Part shown: positions 17,505 to 26,025 of the stretch, in pieces
How positions within the stretch are numbered: position 1 is the stretch's first letter
Layout of the letters: each line of letters starts with the position of its first letter
Assembly (NCBI GenBank): GCA_029777335.1
Contig: JAKOSN010000020.1
Span: forward strand, 38,427 to 102,426
DNA length: 64,000 nt
Direction of reading: 5' to 3'
Origin: Planctomycetota bacterium
GTDB lineage: Bacteria > Planctomycetota > Planctomycetia > Gemmatales > Gemmataceae
Translations under genes and position numbers: made by a program
The notes under the pieces: generated by a model
Databases searched by the model: none
What the model saw: the letters and a program-made list of their open reading frames with translations, nothing else
Told to the model about the DNA's origin: nothing

Positions 17505-18445
17505 TCCAGGCTGGTCTGCACGACGTGTTTCATCTTCGCCAGCCCGGTTTTCGCCACCTCAAGCGGATCCTGCTTGTAATACTCGGGGTTAAAGAGTTCC
17601 AGCGAGAGCACCCCATGAAACCCCGCAGCACGCAACCCCTGGAAGATCGTTTTCCACGGCGCAATGCCATCCCCAGGATAGACCCGATCGCGATCGGCGA
17701 TCTTCGCCCGGGTGGGATTTTTGGGATAATCGTTGAGGTGGAAGATCTGAATGGCGTCCGGGCTGAGCAGATGAAGGCCCAGGAAATCCGAGCCGCCCTT
17801 GTAGAGATGGTAAACATCGGGAAGGATGCAGGCGCGCGGATGCCCGCTTTCGACTGCCACCAGTGCGGTTTCGCCCAGCCGCCCCAGTGCCTTCGAGAAC
17901 CCCCACACCTCCACCTGCGGCACGACTCCCATCTTGTCGCCAACTTCCAGCAAGGCCCGATAGCGCTCGGCTGCTTTCAGGAGGTTCAGGTTCGCCTGAT
18001 CGGTGGCCCCGGCAGGAGGCGCCGCCAGCCGTTTTCCTCCCAGTTGCAATACCAGATCCATGCACCGCCGCGCTTCTTCCAACCCCTGCTTCCGTTTGGC
18101 GTCGTCGTCCACCACCCAGGTGGGAAAACCGATGGCGTCCTCGACCGTGAGACCATGATCGCGAATGCGCTTGGCCAGATCCTTCAGGTTTCCCCCTTCC
18201 TGGACGTAGCGATCGATCTCGTTGATCCACGGTTCGATGGCCTGGTAACCGGCCTTCGCCACGATGTCCACCACCTCGGGGAGAGGACGCTTCTGGCCAC
18301 GAATCGTGCTGGTGTTGAAACAGAAGGTGAACGAGTCCCGAGGAGAACGTGGAGGGGCGGCCACCAGCGCAGACGGACCGAGGCTCGCGGCACCCAGCAT
18401 GGCGGCGCCTTTTAGCCAGTCACGACGGGACGGTTGCGAATCCAC
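17501..18445 (-). CDS. Tat-exported sugar phosphate isomerase/epimerase-like TIM-barrel protein
   Basis: 314 residues. The N-terminus carries a twin-arginine signal (SRRDWLKGAAMLGAASLG, ending ALVAAPP). The barrel of the xylose-isomerase-like/AP-endonuclease-2 superfamily follows, with AIEPWINEI, VPQVEVWG, LPDVYHLYKGGSD, IFHLNDYP and SLELFNPEYY supplying the Glu/Asp/His metal site. Planctomycetes encode many such exported proteins, presumably acting on sugars or cyclitols in the periplasm. I chose the GTG at 18445 because GAGGAG lies 7 bases upstream and the Tat motif follows at once. Coupled by 4-bp overlap to the aminotransferase. Confidence 0.85.
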   Translation of the reverse strand: MDSQPSRRDWLKGAAMLGAASLGPSALVAAPPRSPRDSFTFCFNTSTIRGQKRPLPEVVDIVAKAGYQAIEPWINEIDRYVQEGGNLKDLAKRIRDHGLTVEDAIGFPTWVVDDDAKRKQGLEEARRCMDLVLQLGGKRLAAPPAGATDQANLNLLKAAERYRALLEVGDKMGVVPQVEVWGFSKALGRLGETALVAVESGHPRACILPDVYHLYKGGSDFLGLHLLSPDAIQIFHLNDYPKNPTRAKIADRDRVYPGDGIAPWKTIFQGLRAAGFHGVLSLELFNPEYYKQDPLEVAKTGLAKMKHVVQTSLE

Positions 18446-18502
18446 GGCGAGGCTCCTCTCAGTTGCGCGCAAGATACAGGATCGCATGCACCGGGCAGAT
18501 TC

Positions 18503-18511
18503 TGGTATATT
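18503..18511 (+). promoter_or_regulatory. Candidate extended -10 promoter for the PP2C gene
   Basis: TGGTATATT forms an extended -10 element 65 bases before the start codon at 18577. No convincing -35 hexamer is seen, as expected for this promoter type. Confidence 0.35.
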
Positions 18512-18576
18512 CCTACAGAGTATCGCTCGCGAAGGCCAAGCGCCTCTCCTGGCAGTGCTGTGCAAGGGAAGCCTCG

Positions 18577-19788
18577 ATGCATTCCTCGACTCGTCCTTCT
18601 CGAATCCTCGTCTGTGCCGGCGAGGAAGCGCTTTTGCGTGAACTCTGCCGGCAGGTCGAGGAACAGGGCCACCATCCCACTGCCCGCCTGTTCGGAAGTG
18701 AGCAAGCAGACGAGGGACGCGGCTATCATCTGGTGCTGATCGAACCAGGGACCTCTCCCCTGCTCGCGCTGGAGTGTTGCCGCCAGTTGCGTACCCAGAT
18801 GATGGACACCTTTGTGCCCATCCTGCTCATCACGTCCGATCACAGCCCGGAGATGCGCACGGCGGGGCTGGAGGCGGGGGCCGATGCCTACATGTTGCGT
18901 CCCTTCATGCCGGCAGAATTCCAGGCGCAGCTGCAAGCGTTGTTGCGTATCAAGGCAACCAACGATCGGTTGCTGGAGCGCACGGCGGAAGTGCACCACA
19001 TGAACAAGCGTCTGCAACAGGCCTATGCGCAGATCGATCAGGAGCTACGGTTGGCGCGTCGGCTTCAGCTGGGCTTTCTCCCCCACCACCTCCCCGACGT
19101 GCCCCCAGCCCGTTTTGCGGTCCACTATCTCCTTTATGGTCAGGTCGGCGGCGATTTCTACGATGTCTTTCGCCTGGATGAAAACCACATCGGTTTTTAT
19201 GTCGCCGACGCCATGGGACATGGCGTTCCCGCCAGTTTGCTCACGATCTTTGTCAAGAAAGGAGTACGCGGTAAGGAAGTCTTTGGCCAGCAATACCGGC
19301 TTCTTCCCCCCCATGAAGTCCTCGCCCAGTTAAACCGCGAGTTGATCGATCAGGACCTGGCGGACATGCCTTTTATCACCATGGTCTACGGGCTAATTAA
19401 CCACAAGGATGGGACCCTGCGCTTCAGTCGTGCCGGCCATCCTTATCCCCTGTTTGTCCCGAGCGTGGGCGACGTGCGCCTCCTTGAAAACGAAGGGGTG
19501 TTACTCGGGGTGCTGGATGCTCAGTTTAGCGAGCAAACGCAGCGCATGCTGCCAGGGGACAAATTGCTGCTGTACAGCGACGGGGTCGATGGAGCGCGGT
19601 TTGAAAACTGCTCCCCGGGCGTCGACAGCCTGGTCGCATGCGCCGACCGACATCGCGCGTTGCCCGTGCAGGCCTTTGTGCAGCAACTCGCGCGGGATCT
19701 CTTCGGCGGGCCCGCCACACGCAGCGACGATCTTACCTTGCTCGCCCTGGAAATGTGCTCCGAACGCACCCCGCTCGGGGCGAACTGA
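18577..19788 (+). CDS. PP2C-type phosphatase with degenerate receiver domain (RsbU/RssB-like)
   Basis: 403 residues. Residues 8-125 fold like a receiver, but the phospho-acceptor position reads VLIEPGTS (Glu56 in place of Asp) and the conserved Lys is Arg in MLRPF, so normal phosphorylation is unlikely. A coiled coil (about 125-160) links to a SpoIIE/PP2C domain with VGGDFYDVF, VADAMGHGVPASLLT, RAGHPYPL, LLLYSDGVDGA and SDDLTLLALE, keeping the metal-binding Asp residues. Such proteins dephosphorylate anti-sigma-factor antagonists. No STAS or anti-sigma gene is nearby. The ATG at 18577 has AGGGA upstream. Confidence 0.87.
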   Translation: MHSSTRPSRILVCAGEEALLRELCRQVEEQGHHPTARLFGSEQADEGRGYHLVLIEPGTSPLLALECCRQLRTQMMDTFVPILLITSDHSPEMRTAGLEAGADAYMLRPFMPAEFQAQLQALLRIKATNDRLLERTAEVHHMNKRLQQAYAQIDQELRLARRLQLGFLPHHLPDVPPARFAVHYLLYGQVGGDFYDVFRLDENHIGFYVADAMGHGVPASLLTIFVKKGVRGKEVFGQQYRLLPPHEVLAQLNRELIDQDLADMPFITMVYGLINHKDGTLRFSRAGHPYPLFVPSVGDVRLLENEGVLLGVLDAQFSEQTQRMLPGDKLLLYSDGVDGARFENCSPGVDSLVACADRHRALPVQAFVQQLARDLFGGPATRSDDLTLLALEMCSERTPLGAN

Positions 19789-19847
19789 CCGGACAATCGG
19801 CTCCCTCGCGGGGCTGCTTTTCACCTCGCGGCAATCGCCTACCAAGA

Positions 19848-19877
19848 TTGACGACCCAGCGCGAGCGCTGCTAGACT
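19848..19877 (+). promoter_or_regulatory. Candidate sigma70 promoter for the triplicated-repeat gene
   Basis: TTGACG (19848-19853) and TAGACT (19872-19877) with an 18-base spacer, about 70 bases before the start codon. Confidence 0.5.
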
Positions 19878-19952
19878 CCTCGCGCAGATCCTGGATCGTT
19901 CGCCTGACGCCACGATCAAGCACTCAAAACTCCCCTGTCATTCGAGGAATTC

Positions 19953-21722
19953 ATGGCTGACACGTTTACCAGTCTGGCAGTCGACGTGGTCGCCTTACCT
20001 CCCTGGGCCGTTGTGGCATTTGCCGCCCGTTGTGCCGAGCGCGTTCTCCCGGCGATCTTTCAGGGAGCCCACCTCCACATGGACCGGATCCTGGTGCCCC
20101 AGTTTTACACGATCTGGGCGACTCAAGAGGCCGCCGCGACGGCGACCGTTCCTCCCAAACCGCCAGCCGAGGTGCAGCAAAAGGCGGTCGATGGCATCAA
20201 GCAAATGGACGAGTGGATCGAAGGCTCGTCCGCCATCAGGACCGCGGCACTGGCGTACAAGATGGCGAAGGCAGCGCCAGCCGGATCTGCGGGGCTGACC
20301 AGGGAGTTGACCAATCTCCTGCGCCTGGTCCAGAAAGTCGGCAGCAACTATCCGACACTCCTCCAGGCCGTGCAACGGGATGCCGCCGACCTCGCTGCCG
20401 CCGCAAAAAAAGGCAAGTGGACCGATGACATTGGCGTATCACAATCGGTCTTTGGCCCCCTGTGGATCGAACCACCTCCCTCGCACTGGGTCGTCGACTC
20501 TCCCTATCTGGCGCCAGGGAAATGGCAGGACTATCTGGAAGGGGAATATCCCTGGATTGTGTTGCGCCGAGATACCCCGCTGGTGCACCTGGGATTTGCC
20601 TCACGCTGCGTGCATCGCATTCTCCCCTTGCTCTATCAACATCCCGATCAGAAGATCTGTAAACTCTTCGGAGAGGGGGCATGGATCGCCGCCACCTTTG
20701 CTGCCGACCCCGAGAACAAGAAGATCCAGGCTGAGCTGAAGAAGTTCGCCGACATGACCGCCAAGTATCGATCGCAGATGGACCCGTTTCTCCCCTGGCA
20801 TGTCCAATGCGCCATCTGCGCGGTGATGCAGTCGCTCTGGTTGGGGATGGGCATCCTGAAGCAAAGCGGCTCCACAAATATCCCCTCGGCGAAGCTAACC
20901 ATGGAGTACACCGCTCTGGCCTGCGATTGTATGGGTACCAACGTGGAGGAACTGCAACAACGCGAGTGGGATCAGGTGCGCAGCTGGGCCGTGGAACACC
21001 AGGTGAATCCAACCACCCCAGTACCGCAGACGGTGTTCGGTCCACTGTGGCCCGACAAAAAGCCGGCAAAACCCTGGCCCGAACCGAGCGAAATCGATTT
21101 TGAGGCGTTTCGCGATCTCTCATGGATGCAACCAGCCAGCGAACCGATCCCCGCGGTGCAGGAGTTGCCCCTCTGGGCCGAACTCGCTTACTGTCTGCGG
21201 ATTCTGCGCCGCGCGACCCCGTGGGTGCTTGAGAAGCAAGGGCGCCACCTCACCCCAGCACACGTGGAGGTGTTGCACAAGTATCTCGATTTCTGGGCAA
21301 AAATGCTCGCCCGCGCCGATGCGAGCAAGTCAACCCTCGCGGAGCTGGACCAGATCTACGAGGAATGGGTGAAGTTGTGGGGAGCTATCCACGGCTCCAC
21401 TGCGACCGCGATTCTGATGAACTTTCTCTTCCCAGTCGCCGAGTTGCAGCGGCAACTTCGCCCCTTGCTGTCCAGGAAGAATCTCAAGGAGCACGAACTC
21501 GGGATCGCGGCATCGCGGTGCAAGCGGTTCGCCGATCAGTATACGAGATCCTTGCAAATTCGAGGATTCAGCATCCTCGCGGCCGAGGAATATCTCCGCC
21601 TGAAACAGCAGGCGGCCGCCGAGTCGTGGACCAATACGACGCCTGTTCCCCTGGAAAAATGCGGTCCGCTCTGGCCCGAGGGAGCACCCAAATGGTGGCC
21701 CAGAAACGGCCCCACCTGCTGA
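19953..21722 (+). CDS. Protein of three tandem copies of an unknown ~195-residue unit
   Basis: 589 residues, no signal peptide and no family I recognise. Each unit begins with a helix of the type LPPWAVVAFAARCAERVLP (about 15), TPLVHLGFASRCVHRILP (208) and ELPLWAELAYCLRILRRATP (404), runs through predicted helices, and closes with a TPVP...FGPLW motif: FGPLW at 167 and 362, CGPLW at 570. The spacing of about 195-208 residues indicates internal triplication followed by divergence. The start has GAGGAATTC before ATG and a promoter at 19848-19877. It is monocistronic and ends at a bidirectional terminator. Opening helices of this style recur in planctomycete hypotheticals; function unknown. Confidence 0.7.
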   Translation: MADTFTSLAVDVVALPPWAVVAFAARCAERVLPAIFQGAHLHMDRILVPQFYTIWATQEAAATATVPPKPPAEVQQKAVDGIKQMDEWIEGSSAIRTAALAYKMAKAAPAGSAGLTRELTNLLRLVQKVGSNYPTLLQAVQRDAADLAAAAKKGKWTDDIGVSQSVFGPLWIEPPPSHWVVDSPYLAPGKWQDYLEGEYPWIVLRRDTPLVHLGFASRCVHRILPLLYQHPDQKICKLFGEGAWIAATFAADPENKKIQAELKKFADMTAKYRSQMDPFLPWHVQCAICAVMQSLWLGMGILKQSGSTNIPSAKLTMEYTALACDCMGTNVEELQQREWDQVRSWAVEHQVNPTTPVPQTVFGPLWPDKKPAKPWPEPSEIDFEAFRDLSWMQPASEPIPAVQELPLWAELAYCLRILRRATPWVLEKQGRHLTPAHVEVLHKYLDFWAKMLARADASKSTLAELDQIYEEWVKLWGAIHGSTATAILMNFLFPVAELQRQLRPLLSRKNLKEHELGIAASRCKRFADQYTRSLQIRGFSILAAEEYLRLKQQAAAESWTNTTPVPLEKCGPLWPEGAPKWWPRNGPTC

Positions 21723-21736
21723 TGGGCAGCTCTGGG

Positions 21737-21777
21737 AAAAGGAGAACCCTTCAACCAAGGACAAACGTTCTCCTTTT
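21737..21777. terminator. Bidirectional terminator between convergent genes
   Basis: AAAAGGAGAAC (21737-21747) pairs perfectly with GTTCTCCTTTT (21767-21777), providing a T run on both strands between the repeat protein and the ABC-F gene. Confidence 0.75.
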
Positions 21778-21844
21778 TCTGGGCGCGTGCCACGAAGCGC
21801 CCTGGGCCGTGCCCGGAAGCCTGCTTTTTGGTGACAGGCAGATG

Positions 21845-23761
21845 TCAGTTGAGTTCCACCGCTTCTTCCCAGTGCGCGTAGAGTTGTTTCAAGCGATCCT
21901 TGACCTCCTCGAACTGACGGGTGGTTTCCTTGACCTTCTCGCCATCGCGATAGAGATCCGGCGAGGCCATCAACTGCTCCAGTTCGTGCAGTTCCATCTC
22001 CACCGTCGCAATATCCTGCTCGATTTCTTCCACCTTGCGATACGGGAATTGTCGCTTTGGCTTGACCGGCTTGGAGTTCGATCGTGACGAGTTGGTGTTC
22101 CCCTTGGCGGCACTCGCCCCGCTCTCCTTGCGTGCACGGTCGCGCTCCGCCTCTTCCTTCTGCGCCCGCATCATCTCGTAGGTGTCGAAGTTGCCGTGAA
22201 TCACCTCGACCTTCCCCTGGCCGTCCAGCACGAGCAGCAGATCGACCACGCGATTGAGGAAGTAACGATCGTGGCTCACAACAATCAGTGTGCCTTCATA
22301 CGCCAGCAGCGCTTGCTCCAGCGCATCGCACGCCCACAGATCGAGGTGATTGGTCGGCTCGTCGAGAATGAGGACGTTCACGCCCTGAGCGACCAACCGC
22401 GCCAGCGCTGCCCGTGATCGTTCGCCCCCGCTCAGGGCACCCACCCGCTGGTAGACCTGGTCTCCCGTCAATCCAAAGCGCCCCAGCAGGTCGCGCATCT
22501 GTTGTTCGACGGCATCCGGATCATCCTCGGGCCAGACAGCGCGGATCACGGGCTTCTCCGGATCGAGCGTTTGCAAGTGCTGATCGTAATAGCCGAACTC
22601 GACCAGGTGGCCGCGCTGCACCTTCCCCTCGTCGGGTTCCTCTTCCCCCAGCAGAACTCGCAGGAGTGTGGTCTTCCCCGAGCCATTGGGGCCCATGATC
22701 CCCAGTCGTTTGCCGCGGGGCAAACTGAACGTCAGTTCCTTGAACAGCGGTCTGTCATACGATTTGCCCAGCCCCTCCACCTGGAGAACCACGTCTCCGC
22801 TTCGCCGCACCGGGAGAAAGTGCATCTGCGGAGTTTCAATCATCGTGGGGCGTTCCACCCGTTCCAGTCGATCAAGTGCTTTCTGGCGCGAGGCGGCCTG
22901 CTTGTGCAATTGACCATAGTGCACCCGGCGAATGTACTCTTCCTGTTTCTCGATGTACTCGCGTTGTGCTTCGTACGCTTTCAGCTCCTGTTCATAGCGT
23001 TCCTGGCGCAGTCGCCAGTATTGCTTGAAATTCCCTGGATAGCTGCTGATCCGGTTGGCATGCATCTCGAAGACCTTGGTCACCACGCGATCGAGAAAAT
23101 AGCGATCATGGCTGACGACAATCATTCCCTCGGGCTGTTTGCTCAGGTATTCTTCCAGCCATCGGGTCGTGTCAATGTCGAGATGGTTGCTCGGTTCGTC
23201 GAGGAGCATCACATCAGGAGAAGCGAGGAGCAACTTGGCGAGCATCAGGCGGCTCTGCTGTCCCCCGCTGAAGGTGGAGACGGGACGCGGATAATCCTCT
23301 GCGCTGAAGCCCAGGCCATCGAGAACCTGACGAATGCGATGATCGACATGGTAGGCATCGTGCTGACGCAACAGTTCATTCAGCCGATCGTAGCGAGCCG
23401 CCAGAGCGTTGCGTTCGGCCTCGTCGGTGGCGCGCGCGAGTTTCTCCGCCGTCTGGATCATGTCATCGTGAGCGGCCAGGAACTCATCGAGGGCCGAGCG
23501 CGCCTCGTCGAAAAGGGTGCGGCCAGGGGCAAAGTCCGGTTGCTGGCTGAGCAAACGAATGCGTGCCCCCGCATGCAGGCGAACATCCCCTTCGTCGGGA
23601 TGATCCAGCCCTGCAAGGATGCGCAGCAAGGTGGTTTTCCCCACGCCATTGGGACCAACCAACCCCACCCGTTCGCCGGCGTGCAATTCAAAGCCAACAT
23701 TCTCAAAAAGGGGGCCAGCGTCGAACCCGCGTGAGAGACTCCAGCAACTCAACAACAGCAT
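21845..23761 (-). CDS. ABC-F family ATPase (Uup/YdiF-like)
   Basis: 638 residues with two ABC domains and no membrane segment. Domain 1: Walker A GPNGVGKTT, signature FSGGQQSR, Walker B VMLLDEPSNHLD. Domain 2: GPNGSGKTT, LSGGERSR, VLILDEPTNHLD. The linker between them (about 240-310) is a charged helical hairpin typical of ABC-F proteins that enter the ribosomal E site, and residues 560-638 form a C-terminal coiled coil like that of Uup, which binds nucleic acid. Probably translation- or ribosome-associated. The start at 23761 is probable; a slightly shorter form is possible. It is 58 bases downstream of the TPR gene on the same strand. Confidence 0.92.
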   Translation of the reverse strand: MLLLSCWSLSRGFDAGPLFENVGFELHAGERVGLVGPNGVGKTTLLRILAGLDHPDEGDVRLHAGARIRLLSQQPDFAPGRTLFDEARSALDEFLAAHDDMIQTAEKLARATDEAERNALAARYDRLNELLRQHDAYHVDHRIRQVLDGLGFSAEDYPRPVSTFSGGQQSRLMLAKLLLASPDVMLLDEPSNHLDIDTTRWLEEYLSKQPEGMIVVSHDRYFLDRVVTKVFEMHANRISSYPGNFKQYWRLRQERYEQELKAYEAQREYIEKQEEYIRRVHYGQLHKQAASRQKALDRLERVERPTMIETPQMHFLPVRRSGDVVLQVEGLGKSYDRPLFKELTFSLPRGKRLGIMGPNGSGKTTLLRVLLGEEEPDEGKVQRGHLVEFGYYDQHLQTLDPEKPVIRAVWPEDDPDAVEQQMRDLLGRFGLTGDQVYQRVGALSGGERSRAALARLVAQGVNVLILDEPTNHLDLWACDALEQALLAYEGTLIVVSHDRYFLNRVVDLLLVLDGQGKVEVIHGNFDTYEMMRAQKEEAERDRARKESGASAAKGNTNSSRSNSKPVKPKRQFPYRKVEEIEQDIATVEMELHELEQLMASPDLYRDGEKVKETTRQFEEVKDRLKQLYAHWEEAVELN

Positions 23762-23819
23762 GTTTGTCGTCCGTCGAGAACCGATCCTGAATTCGGGTCC
23801 GGCAAGAGGCGTCTCTCCC

Positions 23820-24842
23820 CTAGACCACCTGCGCGGCCGGCAGAACGTTCAGGAACTTGTCCACGCCCTTGCCGGGGAAGGCGGGGGCGGCCCGTTCCAG
23901 GTCCGGCAGGGCCTCCACCTGACGTCCATCAAACCACAAATGATAGCCATACAGGAAGAGCAGATAGGGATCGTTCGGGTGCGCCTGGCGAGCACCCTCC
24001 AGTTGTTGCAGATGTTCCGAGTAGTCTGCCACGTTGGCCCCGTACAATTGCAGCGGTTGCCAGGCGACTCGGGGCCACTCCGGCTCACGCGCCAGGCCGG
24101 CGAAGATCGATTCCACCGCCAGACGATACTTCCCCAGAGCCATCTGCGCCTGCGCAAGGAGGAAATAAGGCAGGGGCGCTTGCGGGGCGACGTTGATCGC
24201 TTGTTGAAAATGTTCGGCGGACAACCCATACATCTGGCGCGCGAAGGCGGCTCGCCCCAGGGTGAGTAACCGGGCCTGTTCAACCACCGGATCGGGATCG
24301 GGTTGCGGCGCACGGGGCAACGGCGGAAAGATGGGCTCCTTCTCCTTCGCCTTTGCTTCGGGTTTGGGTTTCTCAGGAGCAGGTGGAGGAGGCGCGGGCG
24401 GAATCGGCTTCTGGGCGCGCGCACGATTGTCTCGGTCAAGCGGCCGAAACACCCCGCGATCCTGCCCAGGGACTGGTTTCTCCGCCGGCGGTTGCTCGTC
24501 GAGATCGCGGGGCGGAATCCGTTGCCTCGGCGCGGGATCAACCAGCAAGGCGAGCGGAGGGGGAGGCGCCACCAGCAAGGGCGGCGGCGAATAAACCACA
24601 ATCTGAGTAAAAGAACTACCAAACGGTCGATAGCCGGGGAATCCGCCGTAGTAGGCGCTGTATCCGCTATTGAAGTGGAGCCCAAACGCGCTATGCCGGG
24701 AGATCCTCTGGTAGTTGATGGAGAGCCCGTTGCCCTGCACGCCGAGATGCCCCGGCGGAATGAAAAAGGGCGGTTGTGCGAACAACAGTCCCGCTGTCCC
24801 CAGTCCGATCATCAGGCTGAGCAACCACCGTAGCATTCTCAT
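23820..24842 (-). CDS. Secreted proline-rich TPR protein
   Basis: 340 residues. Signal peptide at 1-23 (LLSLMIGLGTAGLLFAQ). Residues 25-85 are Tyr/Gly-rich (SGYSAYYGGFPGYRPFG), residues about 90-190 are a Pro/Lys-rich linker, and residues 195-330 hold TPR-like helices (LLTLGRAAFARQMYGLSAEHFQQAI, LPYFLLAQAQMALGKYRLAVESI). Probably periplasmic or surface-attached, binding other proteins through the TPR. The ATG at 24842 is preferred over upstream codons because the signal peptide begins there. No specific role can be given. Confidence 0.75.
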   Translation of the reverse strand: MRMLRWLLSLMIGLGTAGLLFAQPPFFIPPGHLGVQGNGLSINYQRISRHSAFGLHFNSGYSAYYGGFPGYRPFGSSFTQIVVYSPPPLLVAPPPPLALLVDPAPRQRIPPRDLDEQPPAEKPVPGQDRGVFRPLDRDNRARAQKPIPPAPPPPAPEKPKPEAKAKEKEPIFPPLPRAPQPDPDPVVEQARLLTLGRAAFARQMYGLSAEHFQQAINVAPQAPLPYFLLAQAQMALGKYRLAVESIFAGLAREPEWPRVAWQPLQLYGANVADYSEHLQQLEGARQAHPNDPYLLFLYGYHLWFDGRQVEALPDLERAAPAFPGKGVDKFLNVLPAAQVV

Positions 24843-24983
24843 GCGGCACTCCTCGCCCGCGCCGGGGCTCACCAACCCCCTCTTGTTGTTGTACGGCAAT
24901 TATCGGGACCTCCCGGAAGCGGGGCAAGCGAGAAGTTGGCGAATCCCTCCTTCGGACAGCTGCTTCTCCTTGGGGCAATCACC

Positions 24984-25012
24984 TTGCCCTCCCCCGGCAG
25001 AACGTCTACAAT
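24984..25012 (+). promoter_or_regulatory. Sigma70-type promoter of the metal-uptake operon
   Basis: TTGCCC (24984-24989) and TACAAT (25007-25012) with a 17-base spacer, 42 bases before the start codon of the binding protein. Confidence 0.5.
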
Positions 25013-25036
25013 CGCTTTTGGTATAACAAAGTATTG
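25009..25036 (+). promoter_or_regulatory. Imperfect palindrome overlapping the promoter, possible Fur/Zur-family operator
   Basis: CAAT..CTTTTG on the left and CAAAG.ATTG on the right form an imperfect AT-rich inverted repeat centred near 25023, overlapping the -10 and start site. Position and composition fit a metal-responsive repressor site in front of a zinc or manganese uptake gene, but it does not match a named consensus exactly. Confidence 0.3.
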
Positions 25037-25053
25037 TCGTCGTGAGGTGACTG

Positions 25054-26025
25054 ATGCTACTCTCCCGGACCTTGCGCGTCGCGCTGTTTGCATTCGCTGC
25101 TCTGGCCGGGGTGATCGTCGCGGGGTGCGGCACCGTTCAGGATCCCTGGGCCGGCAAGGGAGGTCCGCCGCGGATACTCACCACCATCGCTCCGATTGAC
25201 TGCTTTGTTCGCAATGTCGCCGGCGAACACGCGGGCATTTTGTGCCTGTGCAAAACCACTGGCCCGCACGACTACCAGTACAATATTCGCGACACCCTCT
25301 ATCTCAAAAAAACCAATCTCTTTCTGAGTAACGGTGTGGGCCTGGATGATAGCTTTGTCGACCGCATGGTCCACAACAGCGATAATGCACAGTTACGCAC
25401 GCGCAAACTCGGCGAGGGCATGCCCGCCAACCTGCTCGCCGCCGCCTCGGAGCATGAACATCTCCCGGGGCAGAAGCATCATCATCACGGCGAGTACGAT
25501 CCGCATCTCTGGCTGGGGATTCCTCAGGCGATCTACATGGTCCAGGCCATCCGCGACGAGTTGAAAACGATCGATCCCGCACACGCCGCCGATTACGACA
25601 AGAACTCGAGCGCGTATGTCGAGCGGTTGAAGAAACTGCACCAGGAGGGACGCGAGAAGTTAAAGGGGCTCAAGGCGCCCATCATCAGCTTCCATGAATC
25701 GCTTACCTATTTCGCCGACAGCTTTGGCTTGAAGATTGGCGGATCGTTACAGGGCGGACCCGGCTCTGACCCCGATGGCCCGCGCCTGCAGCAACTGATC
25801 ACGCTTTGCAAGGAAACCAACGCCCGCATCATCACCACCGAGCCGCAATACAAGGAAGATGCCGCGCTGAACTTGCAGCGCACCCTGCGAGACAAGGGCA
25901 TTTCCAACGTCGTCCTGGTGGAAGTTGATCCGTTGGAAACCTCTGCCGACGAGGAGATCACCGCCGACTGGTACGAACGCAAGATGCGCACCAACATCGA
26001 CAACCTGGCACAACACGCACGATGA
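25054..26025 (+). CDS. Zinc/manganese ABC transporter substrate-binding lipoprotein (ZnuA/TroA family)
   Basis: 323 residues. Lipoprotein signal with lipobox IVAGC (Cys25). The cluster A-I fold is recognisable by TTGPHDYQYN (first His), a His-rich loop (EHLPGQKHHHHGEYDP), the second metal His in DPHLWLG, FHESLTYFADSFGLKI and the late acidic ligand in VLVEVDPLE. It captures Zn(II) or Mn(II) for import. Strong site GAGGTGACTG before ATG. Its stop overlaps the start of the ATPase gene (ATGA), but no permease gene follows. Metal specificity is inferred as zinc from the His-rich loop. Confidence 0.88.
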   Translation: MLLSRTLRVALFAFAALAGVIVAGCGTVQDPWAGKGGPPRILTTIAPIDCFVRNVAGEHAGILCLCKTTGPHDYQYNIRDTLYLKKTNLFLSNGVGLDDSFVDRMVHNSDNAQLRTRKLGEGMPANLLAAASEHEHLPGQKHHHHGEYDPHLWLGIPQAIYMVQAIRDELKTIDPAHAADYDKNSSAYVERLKKLHQEGREKLKGLKAPIISFHESLTYFADSFGLKIGGSLQGGPGSDPDGPRLQQLITLCKETNARIITTEPQYKEDAALNLQRTLRDKGISNVVLVEVDPLETSADEEITADWYERKMRTNIDNLAQHAR

